Origin: Flavicella marina
GTDB taxonomy: Bacteria > Bacteroidota > Bacteroidia > Flavobacteriales > Flavobacteriaceae
DNA: 64,000 bases
NCBI RefSeq assembly: GCF_009193215.1
Contig: NZ_VYVA01000001.1
Coordinates: 310,001-374,000, forward strand
Reading direction: 5' to 3'
Below are positions 45,362-54,087 of the stretch, in pieces. The translations under genes and the position numbers were made by a program. Position 1 is the stretch's first letter, and each line of letters starts with the position of its first letter. A model generated the notes under the pieces. The model was not told the DNA's origin. It saw nothing but the letters and a program-made list of their open reading frames with translations, and did not search any database.

Positions 45362-47428
45362 TTACCAAACCACCGGTAAGAACACACTCATTTCACTTTC
45401 TACACCTTTATTTCTATTTGACCAAGAATAATAAGGTACAAATTGCGTACTATAAGATTCTAAAACAGGTTTCGAAACCTTATTGTACATATTCTGATCT
45501 GACTTGTCTTTTCTCAATAAAATATCTCCAGAAATTGTCGTTACACCACCTAAAAAGTCAGCTTTATACTCAGCTTTCAAGGCAGAAGCATCACCTTTTA
45601 CGTAGGCATCAACAATATTCGCATCTTTTGGTAAGTCTGCAGATTCTAAACAATATACCACTGGACCTCTTTTGATTGCAACTTGATTTCGAACTTCTTC
45701 AATTCTAGAATGACCTTCTACAAAAGTTACATCCATTGGGAAATCAATTGAAATTGCATCTCCTTTTCTCCACTTACGATTAATTACCGCAAATTCTCCG
45801 GCTTTCACAGCAACATCAACTGGCTTTCCGTTTACCATAATTGAAGTTCCTTCAGCCCAATTCGGAATTCTTAACATTACATCGAAAGCACTGCGTTTGG
45901 CTTTAGTTACTGTAATTTTAACAGCTCCTTCCCAAGGATACATAGTTTCTTGCTTTAAAGAAATCTTTGATCCATCTAATAACTTTGTATTTAAAGTATT
46001 TCCACCGTATAAATTTACAGCAACACCGTTTGGAGCTAAACTATATGCCCAACCTGATACTTTTGCCACAGTTCTTACTAAGTTTGGAGGACAACAAAAA
46101 CAATCTAAATAAGGTTGACGTGTTGGATACTCCGTGTTCATTTTTTTGTAATCTCTTGATCCTTCAATCACTCTAAGAGGGTTTGCGTAATAGTACTTGT
46201 CTCCTTCTAGGTTAATTCCAGACAATGCACTATTATACAATACCAACTCCATGATGTCAGCATATTTAGATTCTCCATGCAAACCTAACATTCTATAACT
46301 AAACATTGAGTTACAAACATTTGCACAAGTTTCATTGTATGCTGTCATGTTTGGCATCATATACCCATCGATAAATCCTTCTTCAATTTTATCTCTATTT
46401 GTAGAAGCTCCATAATGTGTTTGACCTACAGCACCTGTTACGTACATTTTTTCTTCAGTCACATTGCTCCAAAGTCTATCCAATGCATCTACCAAGGCTT
46501 GTTCACCTGTCTCAGCGTATACATCTGCAGCACCAGCATAATAGTACAACGCCAATACAGCGTGCCCAACAGCCTCGCTTGATTTTCTCAATGGTGTACG
46601 CTCTTGTACCATATCACCAATCGGGTAACCAATTGTAGTAGATACTTCTGTAACTTTATATTTACCTCTATTATTGATAAACTTCTCTGCTAATTCTAAA
46701 TATTTTTTATCATTTGTAGTTCTATACATTTCAACCAATCCCATTATTTGAGTTTGGTTAAACCCGAAACGCCCCAATAATTTATTATCTGGCATAAACT
46801 GCGTGTGTAATAAATCAGCATGCTTGATAGCAATATCTAAAAAGTTTCTCTGACCTGTTGTTCTATAATGAATACAAGCAGACGTCATTAAATGTCCTGA
46901 ATTATACATTTCATGGTACTTACGATTCTCGTAACGATCTACATCTTCATTTAACTGAATTTGTGTTTGTAAATAGCCATCATTAGCTTGTGCTTTTTTA
47001 ATGATTTCTATATAACCATCTAACTCTTTTAGTAAGTTTTCATCACCATTTTGAGAGTATAGGTAACACTCGGCTTCCATAAATTTATAAAAGTCACCAT
47101 CATGCCAACGCATTCCTTTGTGCTCTCCTTCTTTTAATCCAGCTGCAATTTTAAAGTTATTCAATGCATGACCAACATCGCCAGTTAAAACTGTACGCAT
47201 ATAGGGAATCATCGTCTTTTCTGCAATTTTAAACTTCTCAGCCCAAAATCCTTCCGTCCAATGACAGTCTCCCATGTCGATACTTTTTAGCTTTACATGT
47301 TTACTATCAGAATTGTCAATAATACCTTTGTGCTGCGCACTTGCACTGTTTACCGCTAAAATTGAGCAGCTTGCAAATACCAATGCTTTCACTAAAGATT
47401 TTTTTTGTTGTTTGTTTCTCAAAATCAT
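45362..47428 (-). CDS. DUF1680/GH127-type enzyme, candidate 3,6-anhydro-D-galactosidase (copy 2)
   Basis: The 688-residue product has a signal peptide ending VNSASAQ. Its (alpha/alpha)6 barrel and beta-domain architecture is that of GH127. The metal/thiolate residues are intact: NETC (E366, C368) and CFCCPPN (C445, C446). It aligns end to end with copy 1, with shared stretches such as YMMPN, GDVGHALNNFKIAAGLK and ANPLRV. The two copies probably act on differently substituted or linked oligosaccharides. Unlike copy 1 it is preceded by the RGGTAA tandem operator with the exact shared geometry. It is monocistronic, with terminators on both sides. Confidence 0.9.
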   Translation of the reverse strand: MILRNKQQKKSLVKALVFASCSILAVNSASAQHKGIIDNSDSKHVKLKSIDMGDCHWTEGFWAEKFKIAEKTMIPYMRTVLTGDVGHALNNFKIAAGLKEGEHKGMRWHDGDFYKFMEAECYLYSQNGDENLLKELDGYIEIIKKAQANDGYLQTQIQLNEDVDRYENRKYHEMYNSGHLMTSACIHYRTTGQRNFLDIAIKHADLLHTQFMPDNKLLGRFGFNQTQIMGLVEMYRTTNDKKYLELAEKFINNRGKYKVTEVSTTIGYPIGDMVQERTPLRKSSEAVGHAVLALYYYAGAADVYAETGEQALVDALDRLWSNVTEEKMYVTGAVGQTHYGASTNRDKIEEGFIDGYMMPNMTAYNETCANVCNSMFSYRMLGLHGESKYADIMELVLYNSALSGINLEGDKYYYANPLRVIEGSRDYKKMNTEYPTRQPYLDCFCCPPNLVRTVAKVSGWAYSLAPNGVAVNLYGGNTLNTKLLDGSKISLKQETMYPWEGAVKITVTKAKRSAFDVMLRIPNWAEGTSIMVNGKPVDVAVKAGEFAVINRKWRKGDAISIDFPMDVTFVEGHSRIEEVRNQVAIKRGPVVYCLESADLPKDANIVDAYVKGDASALKAEYKADFLGGVTTISGDILLRKDKSDQNMYNKVSKPVLESYSTQFVPYYSWSNRNKGVESEMSVFLPVVW

Positions 47429-47517
47429 TATTAAATATTTTACCGTGAATGAATAGCCATTTCTAAAAAAAGGTCTATTCGTTTTTTTTCATTACCAACG
47501 ATAGGTTCATTACTATA

Positions 47518-47583
47518 CAAAGTAAATTCATAATATCAATTTTCCGTAAATAAAACTTACCCTCTATAGGCATTATTTTACCC
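47518..47583 (-). promoter_or_regulatory. Promoter and tandem operator of GH127 copy 2
   Basis: On the minus strand the -7 box is TTACTTTG (47518-47525), identical to that of GH16. Plus-strand TTACCC at 47557 and 47578 are 21 bp apart, and the first begins 39 bp from the box. Confidence 0.8.
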
Positions 47584-47605
47584 ATATAAGGATATAAACA
47601 AACTA

Positions 47606-47641
47606 CAAAAAAAATACCGAGAAGATCACTTCTCGGTATTT
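47606..47641 (-). terminator. Terminator of the susCD2 operon
   Basis: A 13-bp perfect stem (47612-47624 with 47629-47641) has an ATCA loop and a minus-strand T-run. It lies 23 bp past the susD2 stop. Confidence 0.93.
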
Positions 47642-47664
47642 CATTCAACTATTTTTATGAAAAA

Positions 47665-49386
47665 TTATAAATCATAACCATAATTTTGCACTAAAGTCGG
47701 AGCTTTATTTACTTCACTTTGAGGAATCGGTAAATAATACAATGCTTCAAACCAAGGTCTTGTTACTACTGTTACTTCAGTAGGAGAAACAACACCAGCA
47801 GCATCTTTAGTCCATGAAAGTCCTTTTACATCGTAACCACCAACATGAGCTTGATTTCTCCATCTTCTTTCGTCGAAAAAGTTATGTCCTTCAAAACAAA
47901 GTTCAACTCTTCTTTCTCTCTTAATAGCCTCTAACAAATCTGCACCCGTAGCAGTAATTGCTGGCTGTAATGCTCTAGTAGATACTTTGTTCAAATATTT
48001 ACGAGCCTCTACTTCGTTTGAAGCTGGCAAATTAAATTGCGCCTCAGCATAATTCAAATAGATCTCAGCCAAACGATACAAAATTCTAGGTCTCCCAGCA
48101 GATACAGTAGTTAAAGTAGTCAATGACTCATCTAGAAACTTTCTAATATTATACCCCGTTTTTGAAGAGTGTAAAGCATTCCCTAGACCTTCTGGAGAGT
48201 CTAATCCATGAGGATGCACATTCACATCTTCAGATAAGAAATACTCAACTTCTCTATCTCTATAGGTAGCTCCATTATAATTTAAATCCGCATAATAACG
48301 CATCTCTCTATTGTCATTAGGAGCAGCAGCATTGTACGAACCTGTTTCTGTATCCGATCCATCTGCCATATTAAACTCTAGTGCAAAATTAAGTGAAGGA
48401 GAACTTAGTGCCCATCCCCCGTAACCACTAGGCGACATTGTTTGATCCCATAAAGAGTTTACATCCGTACCGAAATCGTAATAAGCAGCCCCAAATGGTC
48501 TTGCAAATAAAATATCGTCATTCGGAGATAAAAATAAATTTTGGTACTCTGTTGCATCTGCAACAGCAATTAAATCTCGCTCTCCTACCAAATCAATGAT
48601 TGCCTTAGCTGCATCAGATGCATCTTGCCATTTGGTAGTTTTCGTGTAATCATACATTGGTCCCATAGGTTCTGCACTACCGTCATGTAAAGGACTGGCA
48701 GCATATAACAAAACTCTAGATTTTACAGCCATGGCAGCAAGTCTTGTTGCTCTACCAAATTCATCTGCTGGTCTTGATACTGGTAATAAAGGAATCGCGG
48801 CATCTAAATCTTTTACGATAAAATCAACACACTCTTCATACGTATTTCTAACAATTGCAAAATCATCATCTAATTCATGGGCGGAATCAAAAAGAGGCAC
48901 TCCTCCAAAATAATTGATCAATTTTGCATAACAATTTGCTCTTAAAAATAACATTTCAGCTTTGATAACATTAACTTTTGCTGGATCTTTAGCCATTGCT
49001 TCACTAGCATCGATTCTATCCATAAACTCATTAACTTCACGTATGTATAAGTAATAATTTCTCCATTTGTCTCCAAAAACACCTACATTTGATGGATTCC
49101 AACCAGCTCTCAATCTAAACTGATCTAAGTCTTTAAAATTAAATTTCCCTTCAAACGAAGCTGCTTCAATATTAAACCTTCGCCCCCACCAGTTGAACTT
49201 ATTTACTCCCCAGCTTTCTGTACTATTGTATACTGAGTATAGCATTTTTTCAACTTGATCAGGATCACTATAAATCAAATCTTCACCAAAGGCGTCTGTC
49301 ACATCTATATCTAAAATATCGTCGTTACAACTGGTTGCAAGAAATATCATTGCAACGCAGATATATATATATTTTATATTTTTCAT
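47665..49386 (-). CDS. SusD-like nutrient-binding outer-membrane lipoprotein (pair 2)
   Basis: The 573-residue product has a lipoprotein signal (VAMIFLATSCND). It carries the SusD/RagB fold: MLFLRANCYAKLINYFGGVPLF in the N-terminal TPR region, and RPRILYRLAEIYLNYAEAQFN with RERRVELCFEGHNFFDERRW in the C-terminal domain. It binds oligosaccharide above its SusC partner. It starts 17 bp after susC2 and ends the operon. It belongs to a different SusD subfamily from pair 1, suggesting distinct ligands. Confidence 0.95.
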   Translation of the reverse strand: MKNIKYIYICVAMIFLATSCNDDILDIDVTDAFGEDLIYSDPDQVEKMLYSVYNSTESWGVNKFNWWGRRFNIEAASFEGKFNFKDLDQFRLRAGWNPSNVGVFGDKWRNYYLYIREVNEFMDRIDASEAMAKDPAKVNVIKAEMLFLRANCYAKLINYFGGVPLFDSAHELDDDFAIVRNTYEECVDFIVKDLDAAIPLLPVSRPADEFGRATRLAAMAVKSRVLLYAASPLHDGSAEPMGPMYDYTKTTKWQDASDAAKAIIDLVGERDLIAVADATEYQNLFLSPNDDILFARPFGAAYYDFGTDVNSLWDQTMSPSGYGGWALSSPSLNFALEFNMADGSDTETGSYNAAAPNDNREMRYYADLNYNGATYRDREVEYFLSEDVNVHPHGLDSPEGLGNALHSSKTGYNIRKFLDESLTTLTTVSAGRPRILYRLAEIYLNYAEAQFNLPASNEVEARKYLNKVSTRALQPAITATGADLLEAIKRERRVELCFEGHNFFDERRWRNQAHVGGYDVKGLSWTKDAAGVVSPTEVTVVTRPWFEALYYLPIPQSEVNKAPTLVQNYGYDL

Positions 49387-49403
49387 CTTCTAAATTGTTT
49401 TAA

Positions 49404-52400
49404 TTAAAATGTAAAATTCATACCTAAAGTATACGTCTTCAAAGAAGGATATGTACTTCCTCTAAAGTTGTTGTACCCAGCTGCTTCTGGATCCAATCCT
49501 AAATCATACACGTCTGAGAAAAATGTAAATAAGTTCAATCCTCTTACGAATAGTTTTACATCTGCAAATCTAATCTGAGATTTATTGAATGTATATCCAA
49601 CCTCGATTTCTTTCAATCTCACGAAAGAAGCATCATGCAACCAGAAATCTGCTCCTTCAAAATTCTCAGAATCCCCACTTTGGTTTCCACTATATGGATC
49701 TCCTTGACCAAAGGCTCTTGGATAACGAGAGTCACGATTTTCTGGAGTCCATCTTTGTGTAAATACATGCTCAGGTTTCGCACCATTTTGATCAAAGAAC
49801 ACTAACATCTCAGCTTTTGCTTGACCTTGAAACAAGAAATGGAAATCGAAGTTTTTATAATTCAATCCTCCTGTAATACCATATTGAATTTGAGGAACAT
49901 TTGACGTAAATGTTCTCACACGGTCATCTGCGTTGATCGTACCATTTTCATCTGTATCAATATAATAAGGTTCTCCTTCTACGGTTCCGTTTAATTTAGC
50001 AGGTGCCGCATCTACTTGAGCTTGATCTCTAAACACACCATTTGTTGGGTATACTATATAAGAATCAATAGAGTGACCTTCTCTTCTTAACTTATCTGGG
50101 ATATCAACCGGTTCTGGCCATGACACTACTCTGTTTTGAGCATTTGTGAAATTCAATCCTAAATTGTACCCGACATTTCCAACTCTATCATTCCATGCCA
50201 ATTCAATCTCATATCCAAAACTATCAACAATACCAATATTTTTTTCAGGTAAGTTGTTTATCCCTATTGCATCAGGAATAGCTGCTGTTTCATCCACCAA
50301 AATATCTTGTCTGTTTTGGTAGAAATAGTTTAAATCTCCTGTAAGTCTTCCACTAAACATCCCAAAACTCAAACCAATATTTTGCATGTAAGCTGTTTCC
50401 CAAGTAACATCAGGGTTTGGAACCCCAGCTGAACGAAATCCATTATTACTAACACCACCTTCACCTACGACATAAAAATTAGGTCGAGCTACATTGGTAC
50501 CACTTCCGTAATCATATCTTGTTCTCCATTGATTTGGATCATCTGTTCTATCATTACCCATTTTGGCCCATGATGCTCTAAGTTTCAATGTAGACAACCA
50601 TGAAACGTTGTTCATAAATCCTTCTTCGTGAATTGCCCAAGAAGCAGCTACACCAGGAAAAGTACCAAATCTTTTATTTGGTCCGAAATTACTAGAACCA
50701 TCATGTCTGATTGTGAAGTCTAAGTAGTATTTTTTATCATAGTCATAAGACAATGCTGCAAAATAATTCACTCTTGACCAACTTTGTGATTCTCCATACG
50801 ATTGTTGTCCATCATCATCTCCTGCAAATAACTCAGAATGATCAGGTGTTGGGAATCCTCTTCTTTCAGCCCAAAAATTTCTACGAGTAGACTCAGCCTG
50901 CTCATATCCAACAAATCCACTTACAGAATGAACATCATCAAACAATCTATTATAATGAACGGTTGCGTTTAACACTGTTTCATCGAATTTCCAAAAAGAT
51001 TCACGTAAAACACGTTGTTGTCCTTGCTGAGAAAATCCTAAAGAAGGAACATATTCATCAGAACCTTCTTGGTATGTGTATACCGTCCAAGGTGTGTACC
51101 AGTTCTTCTCATCGTAACTTTGCTTTCTGATACCAGCCCATCCTTTTACAGAAAGCCCATCAGTAAGTTTATTCAAGTTCCAATCAAAAGAAAATCTACT
51201 ACGTAAATCGTTGTCTTTTCTATTTACATTTCCAGAAGCATCCGTAGCCATTATATATGGGTTAGATCCATTTTCTCCACCCCAAGCAGGCAATCCGTTT
51301 GGATAGACACCAACTTCAGTTGGGAAGTTTGTATATACGTGTTTGTATATATAACTTTGAGATACACCTGGTGCATTTCTATCTCCAAATCTTCCTGATA
51401 AATCAACTCCAACTTTGAAATCTTTTGTAAGATTGATATCAATATTTGAACGAACCTGATTTTGTTTAAAGTTTAAGGACCCTGTACGGAACATCCCTTC
51501 TTGTTTGATGAAATCACCACTCACAAAATACTTTACTCTTTCTGTACCTCCTGATACCGAAATAGATGTTCTAGATTCTGGTGCTGAGCTCTTAAAAGTT
51601 AAATCTCCCCATTGTGTACTCGGGTAATTTAAAGGATCGTTACCAGCAGCGTATTTTGCAATATCTTCATCAGAAAAAGGTTGTGTTAACCCATTTCTTT
51701 CAGCAATTTCATTTTCGTAAATAGCATATTGCTCAGAAGTCATTTGATTAGGAAACGCAGAGAATTGCGAGATACCATAAGAAGTGGATAAGTTTACCGT
51801 TGGTTTTCCAATACCACCACGTTTGGTAGTAATTAAGATAACCCCATTGGCTGCTCTTGCACCATAAATAGCCGCTGCCCCATCTTTTAACACCGTTAAC
51901 GATGCGATATCTTGAGCAGATAATTGAGAGAATGACCCTGAAGGCACACCATCAATCAAAATTAAAGGCTGATTGTTTCCTGGTGTTGCTTTACCACGAA
52001 TCAAGATTGAAAGATCATCTTCATCAGTAGATCCAGGTACACCACCTCTATCACTAATGATCACCCCAGTAACTTTACCAGAAAGTGATTTTGCTAAATC
52101 TTTGTTTGTTGTTTGTTGTAATGTTTCAGACCCTACAGTACTTACAGACCCTGTTACATCACCTTTTTTTCTCGTAGTATATCCTAGAACTACTACTTCA
52201 TCAAGGCCTTCCACATCGGCCTTCATTGTAACGTTAAGATTTGTGTTGGTACCTACTGAAATTTGCTGGTCAGAAAATCCAATATAAGAAAAAACCAAAA
52301 CAGCATCTCTGCTGTCTACATTGATTTTGAAATTACCGTCAAAATCTGTTTGCGTTCCTTTTGAAGTACCTTTGATCATTACATTTACTCCTGGCATTGG

Positions 52401-52643
52401 TCCCTGATCATCTGAAACCGTACCTGTAATTTCTATTTGCTGAACTGGAGCAAATACAACTTCTTCAGAAGTCAAATTTAAGTCACTTGATTTGATTGCA
52501 GTGAATTCATTTGCATTCACTTCATTTAAACCTAGTGATACACAAAAAGCAGAGAAAAGTGCTTTCTTGAAAAATCGACTAGTCACTATGCCATCTAAAT
52601 TAAGACAGGTAGTAACCGGTTCTAGTTTTCTAATTTTTTTCAT
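49404..52643 (-). CDS. SusC-like TonB-dependent transporter (pair 2)
   Basis: The 1079-residue outer-membrane protein has an unusually long N-terminal leader before the hydrophobic segment (FFKKALFSAFCVSLGLNEVNANE). A CarboxypepD-regulatory domain (ITGTVSDDQGPMPGVNVMI) and a plug with LDEVVVLGYTTRKKGDVTG and LILIDGVPSG follow. The rest is barrel, with a terminal aromatic residue. It pairs with SusD2. The probable transcription start lies ~157 nt upstream, and the leader holds a perfect 8-bp inverted repeat (52721-52746). The promoter carries the tandem operator. Confidence 0.94.
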   Translation of the reverse strand: MKKIRKLEPVTTCLNLDGIVTSRFFKKALFSAFCVSLGLNEVNANEFTAIKSSDLNLTSEEVVFAPVQQIEITGTVSDDQGPMPGVNVMIKGTSKGTQTDFDGNFKINVDSRDAVLVFSYIGFSDQQISVGTNTNLNVTMKADVEGLDEVVVLGYTTRKKGDVTGSVSTVGSETLQQTTNKDLAKSLSGKVTGVIISDRGGVPGSTDEDDLSILIRGKATPGNNQPLILIDGVPSGSFSQLSAQDIASLTVLKDGAAAIYGARAANGVILITTKRGGIGKPTVNLSTSYGISQFSAFPNQMTSEQYAIYENEIAERNGLTQPFSDEDIAKYAAGNDPLNYPSTQWGDLTFKSSAPESRTSISVSGGTERVKYFVSGDFIKQEGMFRTGSLNFKQNQVRSNIDINLTKDFKVGVDLSGRFGDRNAPGVSQSYIYKHVYTNFPTEVGVYPNGLPAWGGENGSNPYIMATDASGNVNRKDNDLRSRFSFDWNLNKLTDGLSVKGWAGIRKQSYDEKNWYTPWTVYTYQEGSDEYVPSLGFSQQGQQRVLRESFWKFDETVLNATVHYNRLFDDVHSVSGFVGYEQAESTRRNFWAERRGFPTPDHSELFAGDDDGQQSYGESQSWSRVNYFAALSYDYDKKYYLDFTIRHDGSSNFGPNKRFGTFPGVAASWAIHEEGFMNNVSWLSTLKLRASWAKMGNDRTDDPNQWRTRYDYGSGTNVARPNFYVVGEGGVSNNGFRSAGVPNPDVTWETAYMQNIGLSFGMFSGRLTGDLNYFYQNRQDILVDETAAIPDAIGINNLPEKNIGIVDSFGYEIELAWNDRVGNVGYNLGLNFTNAQNRVVSWPEPVDIPDKLRREGHSIDSYIVYPTNGVFRDQAQVDAAPAKLNGTVEGEPYYIDTDENGTINADDRVRTFTSNVPQIQYGITGGLNYKNFDFHFLFQGQAKAEMLVFFDQNGAKPEHVFTQRWTPENRDSRYPRAFGQGDPYSGNQSGDSENFEGADFWLHDASFVRLKEIEVGYTFNKSQIRFADVKLFVRGLNLFTFFSDVYDLGLDPEAAGYNNFRGSTYPSLKTYTLGMNFTF

Positions 52644-52720
52644 AAAAATTGAGTTTAGTTAGAATTGGTTAAATAATTCGTAGAAACCTCAATCTTGTAA
52701 AATCAGAGAATCAACACATG

Positions 52721-52746
52721 ACATAGGTTAATACTTTTACCTATGT
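52721..52746. other. Inverted repeat in the susC2 leader
   Basis: ACATAGGT (52721-52728) and ACCTATGT (52739-52746) are perfect complements across a 10-bp spacer. The repeat lies inside the predicted 5' untranslated leader, about 80 bp from the start codon. It could be an RNA hairpin or a second protein-binding site. Confidence 0.5.
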
Positions 52747-52805
52747 TAATGTCTTAAATTAACATAAAAATGTTGAATTTTAACAAAAATTTAGTTTCTA
52801 CTCTA

Positions 52806-52871
52806 CAAAACTCAATATTTATTAGACGCATAAACGGATGAAATTTACCCACCGATCACCTTATTTTACCA
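52806..52871 (-). promoter_or_regulatory. Promoter and tandem operator of susC2
   Basis: On the minus strand the -7 box is GAGTTTTG (52806-52813). Plus-strand TTACCC at 52845 and TTACCA at 52866 are 21 bp apart, and the first begins 39 bp from the box. Confidence 0.75.
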
Positions 52872-52883
52872 TCGGGATAATTT

Positions 52884-53741
52884 TTATATTGAGCGTCTAT
52901 AATTTTTTGGAGTACAACCCATCACTTGTTTGAATTGTTTATTAAAATTAGTAACAGACTTATAACCAACAAGGTAACAAACCTCATTAACAGGATAGTC
53001 TTCCTGTACTAATAGTCGAGAAGCATTTCTAATTCTTACCTCATTCAAAAAACGAGTAAAAGACTTATTTGTCATTTTTTTAAAAAACCTACAAAAAGAA
53101 TTTGTAGTCATACAAGCAACATCTGCCACATCTTCTAGTGAGATATAACTAGCATAGTTGTCAGAAATAAACTTTAACACTGTATCGATACGATCTGAAT
53201 TATTTGTCGTGTATTGTCTCATGTCGGATGATGACAATTGAATACGATCTTCAGATATAGATAAATTATACAATATATTCAAAAGCTTAATCGATTGTTC
53301 AGGTCTCGTTGCATCGTAGATACCAATTAAATCTTTATGTAATTTTTTAGATATTTTATTGCCAAATGAAACTCCGTACTTTGACTGAGAAAGCATTTTT
53401 TTAATCTCTGCAAATTCTGGATTATCAAAAGCACCTTCACCAAGAAAATCATAATTGAATTTCATTACAATGGTGTTCACACTATCAAACTGTCCTTCGG
53501 TATAGTATTCAGGATCATTTCTCCAAAGGTGTGGTAAATAGGGACCTACTAAAACCAAATCACCAGGCTCAAAATGTGCAACACTATCACCAACAAATCT
53601 AATTCCAGTACTTTTCGTTATGTACAACAATTCGTATTGTGCATGGTAATGCCAAGTAGCATCTAAGCAAGGAACTTCCTTTTTAGTAACACTCAATCTT
53701 TCGTTAACTAACGTGTCTGTATTTTTTAAAACTAACTTCAT
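52884..53741 (-). CDS. AraC family transcriptional regulator (paralog 1)
   Basis: The 285-residue cytoplasmic product has an N-terminal cupin-like sensor domain (about 1-160; DATWHYHAQYELLY and VGDSVAHFEPGDLVLVGPYLPHLW). The C-terminal AraC DNA-binding domain has two helix-turn-helices (about 185-283; SLEDVADVACMTTNSFCRFF and VNEVCYLVGYKSVTNFNKQF). It is strongly similar over its whole length to the AraC gene at 62616. Its 3' end is 12 bp from the susC2 operator. The region upstream holds two pairs of 21-bp-spaced repeats and a consensus -7 box. It is a prime candidate for the activator that binds the RGGTAA tandem sites. Confidence 0.93.
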   Translation of the reverse strand: MKLVLKNTDTLVNERLSVTKKEVPCLDATWHYHAQYELLYITKSTGIRFVGDSVAHFEPGDLVLVGPYLPHLWRNDPEYYTEGQFDSVNTIVMKFNYDFLGEGAFDNPEFAEIKKMLSQSKYGVSFGNKISKKLHKDLIGIYDATRPEQSIKLLNILYNLSISEDRIQLSSSDMRQYTTNNSDRIDTVLKFISDNYASYISLEDVADVACMTTNSFCRFFKKMTNKSFTRFLNEVRIRNASRLLVQEDYPVNEVCYLVGYKSVTNFNKQFKQVMGCTPKNYRRSI

Positions 53742-54087
53742 GGCTAAAATATTGGTAAAGTTAAAATCGGTTTATTCTATCTCTCGTTTTGTTTTCAATT
53801 AACAAAAGAGACATACACAAATCTAGGCACAGCTTGCATCTCATAATTAAACCTGAGTACATGAGATATATACCTGAGTACACAAACACTCTAACACACC
53901 GTATTCATTGAGAAAAACAAAACAAAAAACACAGTATAAAAACACACGAAATAGTTTCTACACACTCAGAATTAACCCTTAAAAGATTTAAAAACATGGG
54001 TAATATCCGAGAAAACATGGTTAAAATACGACCAATCAAGTCAAATAGCTTGAACGCAGAATTAACGTAATATTGACAATAGCAACT
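53742..54087. other. 346-bp region between HTCS gene and araC paralog 1
   Basis: No ORF is seen. It holds the araC promoter and ACCTGAGTACA repeats, plus a second pair, ACATGGGTAA at 53994 and ACATGGTTAA at 54015, again 21 bp apart. On the minus strand these read TTACCCATGT and TTAACCATGT, the opposite orientation to the other sites. No terminator is evident after the HTCS gene. Confidence 0.6.
53818..53882 (-). promoter_or_regulatory. Promoter and 21-bp-spaced direct repeat before araC paralog 1
   Basis: TAGATTTG (minus strand of 53818-53825) matches TAnnTTTG exactly. Upstream lies ACCTGAGTACA twice, at 53851 and 53872, an 11-bp perfect direct repeat with a 21-bp period. The distance to the box differs from the other seven promoters. 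Confidence 0.65.

Noticed and set aside
53851-54024. A short CRISPR array, suggested by repeated units 21 bp apart
   Set aside because: Only two copies of each unit exist, with spacing of two DNA helical turns and a promoter box alongside. Regulatory sites explain them better.
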